Source: JBEEFP01 sp041166085
GTDB lineage: Bacteria; Actinomycetota; Acidimicrobiia; Acidimicrobiales; JAFATL01
Reading direction: 5' to 3'
Length of the DNA: 64,000 nt
Assembly: GCA_041166085.1 (NCBI GenBank)
Contig: JBEEFP010000055.1
Location: 1-64,000 of the forward strand
The notes beneath the pieces are model-generated. The model had not been told where the DNA came from, did no database searches, and saw nothing but the letters and a program-made list of their open reading frames with translations. This document shows, in pieces, positions 48,336-56,866 of this stretch; the first letter of the stretch is position 1; every line of letters begins with the position of its first letter. A program made the position numbers and the translations under genes.

Positions 48336-48674
48336 TCAGCGCGCGGGGGCAGGGAGGAGCGGCGGTGCGCGCGACGGCGCAGTGGCGGAGGCGGGCCGGA
48401 AGCGCGTCGAGCCGGGAGTGCGACGGACCGGGCGACGCGCCAGCGCCGGCGCGACGCCTATGGCGGCCAGCGCCGCCAGCAACAGGGGAAGACGCTCCCG
48501 CGCCTGCCTGGCCACGCCAAGCGGTGCCAGTGCCGGGCCCGTGCGGGCGAGAACGACGCCGGGCTCGGTCCTGGCCGGCGCGTGTGACGGTGACGGAAGG
48601 AGCTTGTCGGCGCCTGCCGTCACCGCGACGACGACCAGCACCGCCACGGCGACGGCGCGCAGGCGGCGATGCAT
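48336..48674 (-). CDS. Small membrane or secreted protein, unknown
   Basis: A 112-residue Ala/Arg/Pro-rich product. ATG 48674 gives MHRRLRAVAVAVLVVVAVTAGA, a typical signal peptide or first membrane helix. A second hydrophobic stretch (about residues 64-80, LPLLLAALAAIGVAPAL) may anchor the protein, and the tail is Arg/Pro-rich. TACCCT seven bases upstream supports this start as leaderless. No family recognised. The high Arg/Pro content also fits a spurious frame in GC-rich DNA, but promoter placement and a following small gene on the same strand favour it being real. Confidence 0.5.
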   Translation of the reverse strand: MHRRLRAVAVAVLVVVAVTAGADKLLPSPSHAPARTEPGVVLARTGPALAPLGVARQARERLPLLLAALAAIGVAPALARRPVRRTPGSTRFRPASATAPSRAPPLLPAPAR

Positions 48675-48681
48675 GGCGGCC

Positions 48682-48687
48682 AGGGTA
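48682..48687 (-). promoter_or_regulatory. -10 box TACCCT upstream of the 112-residue gene
   Basis: Minus-strand TACCCT ends seven bases before ATG 48674. The divergent UbiB promoter CATAGT (48724-48729) is 36 bases away. Confidence 0.4.
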
Positions 48688-48723
48688 GCGAGCGGCGACG
48701 GGCCGAGCACCCGCGGTTGGTGC

Positions 48724-48729
48724 CATAGT
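48724..48729 (+). promoter_or_regulatory. -10 box CATAGT of the UbiB-like gene
   Basis: CATAGT ends six bases before ATG 48736, keeping the invariant A and final T of the -10 consensus. It supports ATG 48736 as start. Confidence 0.4.
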
Positions 48730-48735
48730 CACGCC

Positions 48736-50190
48736 ATGGTCGAGGCCGACAGCTCGCTCAGTCCCAGCGTCGAGTCCTTCGGTGCGACCGGCGTGGTCGC
48801 GCACTTCCGGGGACCCTTCGCCGACGGCCCGCCACCGGACGCGCTGCGCATCGACGCCCCCCCCCTCGACCGCTTCGGCGCCGGCGAGCTGGCCCGCATG
48901 CTCACCATCGGCGTGGTCGTCATCACGCTGGTGCTGCGCGCCATCGCGGTCAGGGTGGTGCGGCGGAAGGGCCGGACCTGGGCCAGCGCCGCGTCGAACG
49001 GTCTGGTGGACGCCTTCGAAGTGCTCGGCCCCACCTTCGTGAAGCTGGGCCAGATGATCGCGTCGTCGCCGGGGGTGTTCCCCGCCCCGCTGGCCGACGC
49101 CTGCCTGCGCTGTCTCGACGAGGTGCCGCCCTTCGCGCCGGACGCAGTGCGCCGTCAGGTCGAGGAGGACCTGGGCCGCTCACCGTCCCAGCTGTTCGCC
49201 ACCTTCGACGACCGCCCGTTGTCGGCCGCGTCGATCGCCCAGGTGCACGCGTGCACCCTCCCCGACGGGCGTAGCGCGGTCGTCAAGCTGCAGCGTCCCA
49301 ACATCGCGGCGCGCATGAACACCGACCTCCGCATCATGCGCGCCTTCGCACTTCTTCTCGCCAAGACGAAGGTCGGCCAGCAGCTCAACCCCGCGGCCGT
49401 CATCGAGGATCTGCACCAGGTCACCAACGAGGAGCTCAACTTCGTCCTCGAGGCGCACCGTCAGACCCGGTTCCGCGACCACATCGGCGCCTTCGGTGAC
49501 AACAAGTGGATCACCGCGCCCGAGGTCTACTGGGACTACTGCGGTCCCCACCTCATCTGCATGGAACGCATGTCCGGCACGCCTATGGACGAGTTCGCGG
49601 CGCTGCAGGAGCGCGGGGTCGACGGAGAGCTCATCCTTCGGCGGGGCGTGAAGGTCTGGATGGAGGCGGCCATGATCCACGGGCCCTTCCACGGCGACGT
49701 GCACGCGGGCAACCTCTGGGTCCTCGACGACGGTCGCGCCGCGTACCTCGACTTCGGGATCATGGGCGAGCTCACCGGCGAGTGGAAGCAGATCCTCAAG
49801 GACATGCAGTACACCGCGATGATCGACGGTGACTACACCCGCATCGTGCGCAACTGGAAGAACGTCGGCGTCATGCCGGAGGACATCGGCCCCGACGAGG
49901 TCATCGCCGCCCAGGTGAAGCTGGTGATGGACCCGCTCCTCGACCAGTCCATCGGCGAGGTCAGCCTCGGCGAGCTCATGAAGCAGAACATGGACCTGGC
50001 CACCCAGTTCGGCGCCACCGCGCCTCGCGAGCTGGTGCTCATCACCAAGCAGCTCCTGTACTTCGAGCGCTACGCCAAGGCGCTGGCCCCCGACTACAAC
50101 ATGGCCCGCGACGTCTACCTGCTGAAGAACATCTTCCCCGAGGCCGCCGCCGCCAAGGCCGCCGAGCTCGGCGTCGCCTTCCCCGACTGA
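48736..50190 (+). CDS. UbiB/ABC1/ADCK-family atypical kinase
   Basis: Membrane-associated atypical protein-kinase-like ATPase of 484 residues, related to UbiB and COQ8, which support isoprenoid quinone pathways. The KxGQ motif is FVKLGQMIASSPGVFP, the Ala-rich loop that replaces the glycine loop is SAASIAQVHAC, and the catalytic/metal motifs are HGDVHAGNLWVL and AYLDFGIMG. One hydrophobic segment near residues 55-75 (MLTIGVVVITLVLRAIAV) may attach it to the membrane. ATG 48736 is chosen for the upstream CATAGT box. Actinobacteria use menaquinone, so its exact role is unclear. A hairpin follows at 50211. Confidence 0.92.
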   Translation: MVEADSSLSPSVESFGATGVVAHFRGPFADGPPPDALRIDAPPLDRFGAGELARMLTIGVVVITLVLRAIAVRVVRRKGRTWASAASNGLVDAFEVLGPTFVKLGQMIASSPGVFPAPLADACLRCLDEVPPFAPDAVRRQVEEDLGRSPSQLFATFDDRPLSAASIAQVHACTLPDGRSAVVKLQRPNIAARMNTDLRIMRAFALLLAKTKVGQQLNPAAVIEDLHQVTNEELNFVLEAHRQTRFRDHIGAFGDNKWITAPEVYWDYCGPHLICMERMSGTPMDEFAALQERGVDGELILRRGVKVWMEAAMIHGPFHGDVHAGNLWVLDDGRAAYLDFGIMGELTGEWKQILKDMQYTAMIDGDYTRIVRNWKNVGVMPEDIGPDEVIAAQVKLVMDPLLDQSIGEVSLGELMKQNMDLATQFGATAPRELVLITKQLLYFERYAKALAPDYNMARDVYLLKNIFPEAAAAKAAELGVAFPD

Positions 50191-50210
50191 CCCCACGCCC
50201 CTTCTTCCTC

Positions 50211-50261
50211 CGACTTTGCGTGAGTTTCCCGCGCATAGTCCGGGAAACTCCCGCAAAGTCG
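50211..50261. terminator. 21-bp-arm hairpin between convergent genes
   Basis: Arms 50211-50231 and 50241-50261 pair with a single mismatch around a 9-base loop. The stem base is CGACTTTGCG. It lies between the UbiB stop and the VOC gene stop. No T-run. Confidence 0.7.
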
Positions 50262-50294
50262 TGCTTCGGGGACGTCAGTTGTGCTCCGGGGCAC

Positions 50295-51293
50295 TCAGGC
50301 GTAGTCGGGGCCGCCGGGCTGGAAGAGCTGGAACTCGAGTCCTTGGTCGTCGCGGCAGACCGCGTTGCCGCCGGACGGGTACTCCGTGATCTCGAGAACC
50401 TCGCCGCCGAGCTCGCGTACGCGGGTGGCGGCTGCCTGCACGTCGGCCACCCGGAAGTAGAGGGCGATGCCCGGGCGGTCCTTGCCGCCGAGCATGCCTC
50501 CCGGCGGCGTCACGTTGGTCACGTGCCGGCCCTCGGGCAGGCTGCCCGGCGCCGGGTCCCAGCCGAACAGCTCTCGGTAGAAGGCGGTGGCCCGCACGAC
50601 GTCGGGCACCTCGAGGGTGAAGTAGCCGATGTCGCCCTCGCGCTTGCCCGGCTCGTCCCACACGGGTCGGAAGGCCTGGGGTTCGCTGGCGTAGCCCTGT
50701 TGCTCGAAGCGGCGGGCCTCCTCGTCGGACGCGACATTCTCGATGTGGGTGGCGACGAACCAGTTGTGGCCGAACGGGTCGCGGATCTTGCCCGACCGAT
50801 CGCCATAGGGCTGGTCGGCCACCGGGTACAGGACGGTCGCGCCGCGCTCGATCGCCCGAGCGAACGTGGCGTCGGCGTCCTCCACGTAGAGCTGGAGCTG
50901 CACCGAGGTCCCGCCCAGCTCCTCGGGGTTCCCGACGTTCTCGAGCTCGTGCGGGTCGGCGAGCATGACGACGGTGTCGCCGATGCGCACGCTGGCGTGG
51001 CCGACCCGGCCGTCGGCGCCGACGAGCATCGGCGAGTGCTCGACGGCGCCGAACACATCCATGTACCAGGCGATGGCGGCGCGTGCGTCGCGCACCGCGA
51101 GATAGGTGCCCACGCTGTGCATGCCGGGCGGGACGAACGAACGGGTCGCAGTCGTGGTGCTCACGGTTCCTCCTGGTGGTGTCGGGAAGAGCTCGCTCTC
51201 CAGCCGGCGACGCAATCCGGCCGCGAACTCGTCGGATGGGCGCAGCGGGACCACGGGCTGACGGAGTGCGTCCATGGGGTCAGTCGTCGCCAT
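50295..51293 (-). CDS. Two-domain VOC (glyoxalase/bleomycin-resistance fold) protein
   Basis: A 332-residue protein. A short helical N-tail (PMDALRQPVVPLRPSDEFAAGLRRRLESEL in register) resembles tails found on sigma-linked VOC proteins. Two VOC domains follow: about 58-195 (GTYLAVRDARAAIAWYMDVFGAVE to DPFGHNWFVATH) and 215-330 (GDIGYFTLEVPDVVRATAFYRELFGW to DDQGLEFQLFQPGG). Such PhnB-like domains bind or convert small molecules with a metal; the metal-site residues differ between the two, and the activity is unknown. ATG 51293 overlaps the sigma gene stop by 14 bases, so its synthesis is coupled to the sigma factor, suggesting a sensor or direct regulator. Confidence 0.9.
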   Translation of the reverse strand: MATTDPMDALRQPVVPLRPSDEFAAGLRRRLESELFPTPPGGTVSTTTATRSFVPPGMHSVGTYLAVRDARAAIAWYMDVFGAVEHSPMLVGADGRVGHASVRIGDTVVMLADPHELENVGNPEELGGTSVQLQLYVEDADATFARAIERGATVLYPVADQPYGDRSGKIRDPFGHNWFVATHIENVASDEEARRFEQQGYASEPQAFRPVWDEPGKREGDIGYFTLEVPDVVRATAFYRELFGWDPAPGSLPEGRHVTNVTPPGGMLGGKDRPGIALYFRVADVQAAATRVRELGGEVLEITEYPSGGNAVCRDDQGLEFQLFQPGGPDYA

Positions 51294-51807
51294 CGCCCCT
51301 CCTCTCGCCGTAGGCCCGGCGGAACGCCGAGCGGGCCCGCACGAGCAGGGCCTCGGTGGCGTGCACGGTGCGGTTCAGGTGCTGGGCGACCTCGGGAACG
51401 GCGAGGGCGTCCACGTAGCGCAGGGTGAGCGCGGCCCGGTGATGGGCGCCCAGCTCGGCGAGGACCGCGCCGGCGCGCGTGGCGTCGAGCTGCTCGTCCC
51501 ACGGCGGCTCCTCGACGGGCGGCTCGCCCGCCGCCAGCTGCACCTTGCGCTCCTCGCGCGCCGACCGGCGCCAGTGGTCGACGAGCTTGCGGCGGGCGAC
51601 AGTGACGAGCCAGCCGGTCGAGAGCTCCGCTGTACCCCGCTGCAACGCGGTCACGGCCGCGAGGAAGGTCTCGGCCGTGAGGTCCTCGGCCAGGACCTGG
51701 CTCCCGCACCTGGACACGAGGTAGCCGTAGACCTGGGGCAGGGCGCGGTCGTACAGCGCGAGCAGCGCCTTGCCCGCTTCCGGATCGGCTCGCTCCTCGC
51801 TGCCCAC
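51280..51807 (-). CDS. ECF-type RNA polymerase sigma factor
   Basis: A 175-residue alternative sigma factor. Region 2 is ALLALYDRALPQVYGYLVSRCG with LAEDLTAETFLAAV, and region 4 is LGAHHRAALTLRYVDALAVPEVAQHLNRTVHATEALLVRARSAFRRAY (in register). There is no anti-sigma gene nearby; the partner encoded with it is the two-domain VOC protein, whose start lies inside the sigma stop region. GTG 51807 is chosen because the region-2 helix begins soon after it; upstream in-frame residues are acidic and unconserved. It is divergent from an MFS transporter across 90 bp, a plausible target. Confidence 0.88.
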   Translation of the reverse strand: MGSEERADPEAGKALLALYDRALPQVYGYLVSRCGSQVLAEDLTAETFLAAVTALQRGTAELSTGWLVTVARRKLVDHWRRSAREERKVQLAAGEPPVEEPPWDEQLDATRAGAVLAELGAHHRAALTLRYVDALAVPEVAQHLNRTVHATEALLVRARSAFRRAYGERRGDGDD

Positions 51808-51897
51808 ATCCTCATCATCGTCTGGGCGGCCCGATCTCCGACGGGCCGGAACGAATTTGCGAACCAAGACCTGATCACCGATGGTGGACGTTCGCCC

Positions 51898-53187
51898 ATG
51901 GCCCGCCGCTCCGCCGACCCCGCCCCGCATCACGACGAGGAAGGAACCGACGCCTTCGTCGACGGTGACGTCGCCCTGTCGGGCACCGCTCGTGCCGCGC
52001 TCCGCCACCGCGACTTCCGCGTCGTGTGGAGCGGCACCCTCGGGTCGAACGTCGGCACCTGGATGCAGAACGTGGTGCTGGCCGCCTTCGGCTACCGCCT
52101 CACCCACTCGGCCGCCTACGTCAGCCTCCTGCAGTTCGCCCAGCTCGGCCCGCTGCTGTTCCTCGCCACTCCCGCGGGCGTCATCGCCGACATCGTCGAC
52201 CGCCGCAGGCTGCTCATCGCCATGCAGTTCCAGCAGCTGGTGTTCTCGCTGCTGCTGGCGTGGCTGGCGCGCGGCGGCCACCCCGATCACACCCTGTTGG
52301 TGGTCGTGGTGCTCGTGATCGGCATCGGCAACGCCTTCACGGGTCCCGCCCTCGGCGCGTCGCTACCGATGCTCGTCCCGCGGGAGGACCTGCCGGGCGC
52401 CGTGTCGCTGCAGTCCTTCCAGATGAACGCCTCGCGTGTCGTGGGTCCCGCCATCGGCGGCGTCCTCTATCCCCTGTTCGGCGCGGCCGCCGTCTTCGCG
52501 GTCAACGCCGTCACGTACCTCTTCGCGGTCGTCGCCATCGCCGCGGTTCGGTTCCCCCCGCCCCAGCGCGACCCGTCCGACGGCAAGGGCCTGGGCCAGC
52601 TGCTGTCCGGCTTCCGCATCGCCTTCGGCGACGCCCTCATCCGGCGGGCGCTCGTCGTCATCGCCACCATGTCGTTCTTCTGCCTCACCTTCATCGGGCT
52701 CATGCCGGTGCTGGCCGCCGACAACCTCGGCATGGAGGTGCGCAGCCTCTCCTACGGCCTGCTCTACGCCGCGTTCGGGTCGGGGGCTGCGCTCGGAGCC
52801 ATGTCCATCGGCACGGTCTTCGCCCGGCGCTCCAAGCCGCGCATCGTGCGCTTCGGGCTGCTGGCCTTCGCCGTCCTGCTCACCGCCTTCGGGCTCGTGC
52901 GCACACCCGCGCTCGCCTACCCGGTCGCCGTCGCCCTCGGGTTCGCCTACTTCGCGGTGGTCACGTCTCTGTCCACCGTGCTCCAGCAGCACCTCGACAA
53001 CCGCGTGCGCGGTCGCGTCATGGCCCTCTGGATCATGGGCTTCGGCGGCACCGTGCCCATCGGGACCCTGGCGGCGGGCCCCGTCGCCGACCACACGTCG
53101 ATCACCGTCGTCGTCCTCATCGGCGCCGCCGTGGCCCTCTTCCTGGCCTGGTACGCCAACCTCACCGCCGCCGGCGCCCCCAGCTGA
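51898..53187 (+). CDS. MFS transporter (EntS/MFS_3-like)
   Basis: A 429-residue carrier with 12 predicted helices, of the group that includes enterobactin exporter EntS. It opens with a soluble acidic tail, then ALRHRDFRVVWSGTLGSNVGTWMQNVVLAAFGYRLTHSAAYVSLL in register, and has motif-A-like TPAGVIADIVDRRRLLI. The second half contains HLDNRVRGRVMALWIMGFGGTVPIG, usual for this family. Cargo unknown; siderophore or drug export are family roles. ATG 51898 is preferred because upstream residues read as low-complexity. It is divergent from the ECF sigma gene. The following TetR/MFS pair has its own promoter. Confidence 0.9.
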   Translation: MARRSADPAPHHDEEGTDAFVDGDVALSGTARAALRHRDFRVVWSGTLGSNVGTWMQNVVLAAFGYRLTHSAAYVSLLQFAQLGPLLFLATPAGVIADIVDRRRLLIAMQFQQLVFSLLLAWLARGGHPDHTLLVVVVLVIGIGNAFTGPALGASLPMLVPREDLPGAVSLQSFQMNASRVVGPAIGGVLYPLFGAAAVFAVNAVTYLFAVVAIAAVRFPPPQRDPSDGKGLGQLLSGFRIAFGDALIRRALVVIATMSFFCLTFIGLMPVLAADNLGMEVRSLSYGLLYAAFGSGAALGAMSIGTVFARRSKPRIVRFGLLAFAVLLTAFGLVRTPALAYPVAVALGFAYFAVVTSLSTVLQQHLDNRVRGRVMALWIMGFGGTVPIGTLAAGPVADHTSITVVVLIGAAVALFLAWYANLTAAGAPS

Positions 53188-53246
53188 CTCCCGCTGACTC
53201 GGGCTGGGCAGGCCCGCCCGGGGACGGGAATAGGTCGCCGGGCTGG

Positions 53247-53278
53247 TAGGTTACGAAACGAGATCATTTCGTTTCGTA
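53247..53278 (+). promoter_or_regulatory. Promoter and palindromic operator of the TetR-MFS operon
   Basis: TAGGTT (53247-53252) can serve as -10 box. It runs into TACGAAACGA (53252-53261), a 7-base spacer and TCGTTTCGTA (53269-53278), a perfect 10-bp inverted repeat placed over the expected transcription start, 14 bases before the TetR GTG. This is the typical site for a self-regulating TetR protein. Confidence 0.7.
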
Positions 53279-53292
53279 TGTGAGGACGACCC

Positions 53293-53922
53293 GTGGCCAC
53301 AACCGAGACGCCGACCCGACAGGGCCGGCCCCGCAGCGAAGCGGCCGACGAGGCCATCCAGGAGGCCACCCTCGACCTGCTCGCCAGCGAGGGCTACGCC
53401 AACCTCACCATGTCCGGTGTGGCGAACCGTGCCGGCGTGTCGACCGCCACGCTGTACCGGCGCTGGACGTCGAAGGTCGACCTCGTCGTCGCCACGTTCC
53501 TGGCGCGCGCGGGCGAACGACCGGATCCGGACAAGGGATCGCTGCGCGACGACATCACGGCCGTCATGCGCGAGGTCGTCGACCGGTTCACCACGACGAC
53601 CTCGGGTCGCATCATCCGCGGCCTCGTCGACGAGATCGGCCGCAACCCCGAGCTGGCCGAGGCGCTGCGCGTGAACCTCATCCTCCCCCGCCGGGCCGCG
53701 CTGGCCGCCATGCTCGACCGGGCCGCCGCTCGGGGCGAGCTGCGACCTGGCCTCGACGCCGACGTCGTCCTCGACCTCGTCTTCGGTCCGCTGTACCACC
53801 GCCTGCTCATCACCGGCGAGCCCGTGACCACCCGCGTGATGCGCGAGCTCACCGACCTGGTGCTTCGCGCCATCGCTACTGACACCACACCGACACAGCA
53901 ACCCAGAAGGAAGCGCTCGTGA
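53293..53922 (+). CDS. TetR-family repressor of the adjacent MFS exporter
   Basis: A 209-residue regulator with the helix-turn-helix ATLDLLASEGYANLTMSGVANRAGVSTATLYRRWTSKVDLVVATF in register (about residues 25-72) and a TetR_C-like ligand domain. GTG 53293 follows the operator at 53252-53278. Its stop overlaps the exporter GTG (GTGA), so both are expressed together and the pair is a classic repressor/efflux unit. The inducer is probably a substrate of the pump. Confidence 0.92.
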   Translation: MATTETPTRQGRPRSEAADEAIQEATLDLLASEGYANLTMSGVANRAGVSTATLYRRWTSKVDLVVATFLARAGERPDPDKGSLRDDITAVMREVVDRFTTTTSGRIIRGLVDEIGRNPELAEALRVNLILPRRAALAAMLDRAAARGELRPGLDADVVLDLVFGPLYHRLLITGEPVTTRVMRELTDLVLRAIATDTTPTQQPRRKRS

Positions 53923-55496
53923 CCACCACCGCACCCGCGCCCGAAGGCACCGGTGCCACGCCGGCTCCGACGGCAGTGGCCAACTTCAGCCACCGGCAGA
54001 TCCAGCTGATCTTCCTCGGCCTCATGGCCGGGATGCTGCTGGCGTCCCTCGACCAAACCATCGTCTCGACCGCGCTGCCGACAATTGTCGGCGAGCTCGG
54101 GGGCCTCCGACAGATCTCATGGGTCGTGACCGCGTACCTGCTGCTGTCGACGATCTCGGTACCGATCTACGGCAAGCTCTCCGACCTCTACGGTCGACGC
54201 CGCATCTTCCAGACCGCCATCGTCATCTTCCTCATCGGCTCGGTGTTCAGCGGTGTGGCCCAGAACATGGGCCAGCTCATCGGCTTCCGGGCCGTGCAGG
54301 GCATGGGCGCGGGAGGCCTGATGGCGACGGCGCAGGCGATCATCGGCGACGTCGTCGCGCCTCGCGAGCGGGGCAAGTACCAGGGCTACCTGGGCGCGGT
54401 GTTCGCGTTCAGCAGCGTGATCGGACCGCTGCTCGGTGGCTTCTTCGTCGACCACCTCAGCTGGCGGTGGGTCTTCTACATCAACCTTCCCGTGGGCGCG
54501 ATGGCGCTCGTCGTCACCTCAGCACTGCTCAAGCTCCCGCACCGGCGCATCGAGCACCGCATCGACTACCTCGGCGCGGCGCTCATCATGGGCGCAGCCA
54601 GCAGCCTCATCCTCCTCACCGTGTGGGGCGGCGGGCAGTACCCATGGGGGTCGCCGCAGATCCTCGGCCTGGGCGCGGCCGGCGTCGTCCTGCTGACCGC
54701 CTTCCTCGCCGTCGAGAACCGCGCGAGCGAGCCCCTCATCCCCCTCCGGCTGTGGCGCAACCCCGTCTTCAGCGTGGCCACCCTGCTCGAGTTCCTCGTG
54801 GGGTTCGCCATGTTCGGGGCCATCATCTTCCTGCCCCTCTTCCTGCAGACGGTGGGCGGCGCCTCGGCCACCAACTCGGGCCTGCTGATCCTGCCGCTGA
54901 TGGCCGGACTCATGGCCTCGTCGATCGGTTCGGGACGCATCATCACCCGCACCGGCCGGTACAAGATCTTTCCCATCGTCGGCACAGCGACGATGTTCGT
55001 CGGCGTGTTCCTGCTGTCGACCATGGGCGTCGGGACGACGCGCATCCAGTCGTCGGTCTACGAGTTCATCCTCGGTCTCGGCATGGGCATGATCGTGCAG
55101 GTCATGGTCCTCGCCGTGCAGAACGCGGTCGAGCATCGGGACATGGGCACCGCCACCGGCATCGAGACGTTCAGCCGCTCCATGGGCTCGTCGTTCGGCG
55201 TCGCGGTGTTCGGAGCCATCCTCAACAACCGCCTCGCGTACCACCTGCCCCGACTGCTGCCGGGAGCGACGGCGGGTGGCATCGACACCAAGACGCTCAC
55301 AGGCAGCCCGGCCGCCATCCGCGCCCTGCCGCCCACCGTGAAGCACGGCGTGATCGAGGCGCTGGCGCGGTCCATCCACGTGACGTTCCTCTTCTCGCTG
55401 CCGCTCATCGCCGTCGCCTTCGCCGTCACCTTCCTGCTCAAGGAGCAGCCGCTGCGGGAGACGGCCCACGTCGGGAACGCGGTCGAGCCTGTGTGA
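53919..55496 (+). CDS. 14-helix MFS multidrug exporter (DHA2/EmrB-QacA type)
   Basis: Proton-driven efflux pump of 525 residues. It begins QIQLIFLGLMAGMLLASLDQTIVSTALPTI, with the motif D1 Asp/Thr of the DHA2 family. Motif A is GKLSDLYGRRRIFQ, motif B is GFRAVQGMGAGGLMA and motif C is GAVFAFSSVIGPLLGGFFVDHLSWRWVFYINLPVG (in register). Fourteen hydrophobic helices can be traced. GTG 53919 overlaps the TetR stop. The neighbour repressor and the operator imply induction by toxic compounds. The substrate spectrum cannot be predicted. Confidence 0.93.
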   Translation: MTTTAPAPEGTGATPAPTAVANFSHRQIQLIFLGLMAGMLLASLDQTIVSTALPTIVGELGGLRQISWVVTAYLLLSTISVPIYGKLSDLYGRRRIFQTAIVIFLIGSVFSGVAQNMGQLIGFRAVQGMGAGGLMATAQAIIGDVVAPRERGKYQGYLGAVFAFSSVIGPLLGGFFVDHLSWRWVFYINLPVGAMALVVTSALLKLPHRRIEHRIDYLGAALIMGAASSLILLTVWGGGQYPWGSPQILGLGAAGVVLLTAFLAVENRASEPLIPLRLWRNPVFSVATLLEFLVGFAMFGAIIFLPLFLQTVGGASATNSGLLILPLMAGLMASSIGSGRIITRTGRYKIFPIVGTATMFVGVFLLSTMGVGTTRIQSSVYEFILGLGMGMIVQVMVLAVQNAVEHRDMGTATGIETFSRSMGSSFGVAVFGAILNNRLAYHLPRLLPGATAGGIDTKTLTGSPAAIRALPPTVKHGVIEALARSIHVTFLFSLPLIAVAFAVTFLLKEQPLRETAHVGNAVEPV

Positions 55497-55527
55497 ACTG
55501 ATCCATTGCGGCGCGACATGACCGGCG

Positions 55528-55965
55528 GTGAGCATGCCGTATCGCGCCGGCATTGTCCTGGGGTTCTGCCACAGTGCGTTGGTGGCATGGGTCCGCTACC
55601 TCGGCGTCGGCGTCGCGCTGCTGTTGCTGTCGTGGACGACGCTCGTGCTGCTGGCCCGCCGGTTGCCACCCGGCGTGCTGCGCGACCTCGCCGGGTTCCT
55701 GCCCGCGTGCGTGACCACGACGCGCCGGCTTCGGCGGGACCCGCGCGTCCCCCGCCGGGTCAAGTGGGCAGTGCTCTTCGCCGGGCTGTGGGTGCTGTCG
55801 CCCATCGACCTCATCCCCGAGTTCCTCCCGGTGATCGGTCCGCTCGACGACGTGGTGGTCGTGGCGCTGGTCCTCCGCTACGCAGCGCGCCGCATCCCGC
55901 GTGAAGCCTTGGAGGAGGCGTGGGCGGGCGAGCCGCATGTGCTGGCTCGGCTGCTGGGCGAGTGA
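55528..55965 (+). CDS. DUF1232 (YkvA-like) membrane protein
   Basis: A 145-residue protein with two or three hydrophobic helices. A first helix near residues 25-43 (LGVGVALLLLSWTTLVLLA) is followed by a basic soluble stretch and the DUF1232 core (RRVKWAVLFAGLWVLSPIDLIPEFLPVIGPLDDVVVVALVLRYAAR in register), whose SPIDLIPDFIP-like motif is diagnostic. Family function is unknown. The start is uncertain: GTG 55528, ATG 55534 and GTG 55579 are all in frame, the last giving a shorter protein that begins at the helix. The stop directly abuts the convergent dioxygenase stop with no spacer. Confidence 0.85.
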   Translation: MSMPYRAGIVLGFCHSALVAWVRYLGVGVALLLLSWTTLVLLARRLPPGVLRDLAGFLPACVTTTRRLRRDPRVPRRVKWAVLFAGLWVLSPIDLIPEFLPVIGPLDDVVVVALVLRYAARRIPREALEEAWAGEPHVLARLLGE

Positions 55966-56838
55966 CTAGATGTTCGTGTCCTCGGGCGGGACGTCCTCCG
56001 GATCGGGAAGGCTCGCACCTCCCGGGGCGGCATCGGGCGCGGCCGGCGCGTCGACGTCGATCCCGAGCGTGTAGGAGATCATCGACAGCGATCCCAGGGC
56101 GTAGCCGTCGACGAGCGTGCGGCACGCCTGCCCTGCCCCGTCGGCCAGTCCCGCCAGGTAGAGCAAGGGGATGAAGTGGTCGGGCGTCGGGACCGCGTAG
56201 GAGAAGTCAACGTGCTCTCCCACGTCGAGGACGCGACCGGGCTCGCTGGTCATGATGCGCCGGACTTCTTCGTCGAACCGCACGGTCGGGTCCGTGCCGC
56301 GTCCACCCATCCCGGGATCGATCAGTCGGAGGTTGTGCACCACGTTGCCGCTGGCGATGATCAGCACGCCCTGCTCCCGCAACGGCGCCAGCCGCGCTCC
56401 GAGATCGAGGTGATACTCGAGCGGCTGCATGGCGTTGATGGCCAGTTGCAGCACGGGCACGTCGGCCTTGGGGAACATGTGACACAGCACCGACCAGGTG
56501 CCGTGGTCGATGCCCCAGCTGTCGAAGTCGAGCCCCACCCACACGGGATCGACGGCCTTGACGACCTCGTTGGCGATCGCCTCGGAGCCCGGAGCCGGGT
56601 AGTCCACGTCGAACAGCGCCTGCGGGAAGCCGTAGAAGTCGTGGATCGTGCGAGGCGTCGCCGTGGCCGTCACCGCGGTGGCGTTGATGTACCAGTGGGC
56701 GGACACGGTCAGCACCGCGGTCGGCGGGGGCACCGCCTCGCCGAATGCACGCCACGCTTCCGTGTAACGGTTGTGCTCGAGCGCGTTCATGGGGCTGCCG
56801 TGGCCGATGAACGCCGCGGGCATGAGATCGGGGCTCAC
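55966..56838 (-). CDS. Extradiol ring-cleavage dioxygenase, DODA/YgiD type
   Basis: Metal-dependent class III (LigB-like) dioxygenase of 290 residues that opens catechol-type rings such as DOPA. Metal-site residues lie in FIGHGSPMNAL, TVSAHWYIN and SGNVVHNLRLID. The conserved DHGTWSVLCHMFPKADVPVLQL and YAVPTPDHFIPLLYLAG match YgiD/DODA proteins. The C-terminal tail is Pro/Asp/Ala-rich and unconserved. GTG 56838 is the start. The DapB-like gene lies 28 bases upstream on the same strand. The physiological phenol is unknown. Confidence 0.92.
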   Translation of the reverse strand: MSPDLMPAAFIGHGSPMNALEHNRYTEAWRAFGEAVPPPTAVLTVSAHWYINATAVTATATPRTIHDFYGFPQALFDVDYPAPGSEAIANEVVKAVDPVWVGLDFDSWGIDHGTWSVLCHMFPKADVPVLQLAINAMQPLEYHLDLGARLAPLREQGVLIIASGNVVHNLRLIDPGMGGRGTDPTVRFDEEVRRIMTSEPGRVLDVGEHVDFSYAVPTPDHFIPLLYLAGLADGAGQACRTLVDGYALGSLSMISYTLGIDVDAPAAPDAAPGGASLPDPEDVPPEDTNI

Positions 56839-56866
56839 CTCCGTCTCCTACCCGATCGAACGTGCA

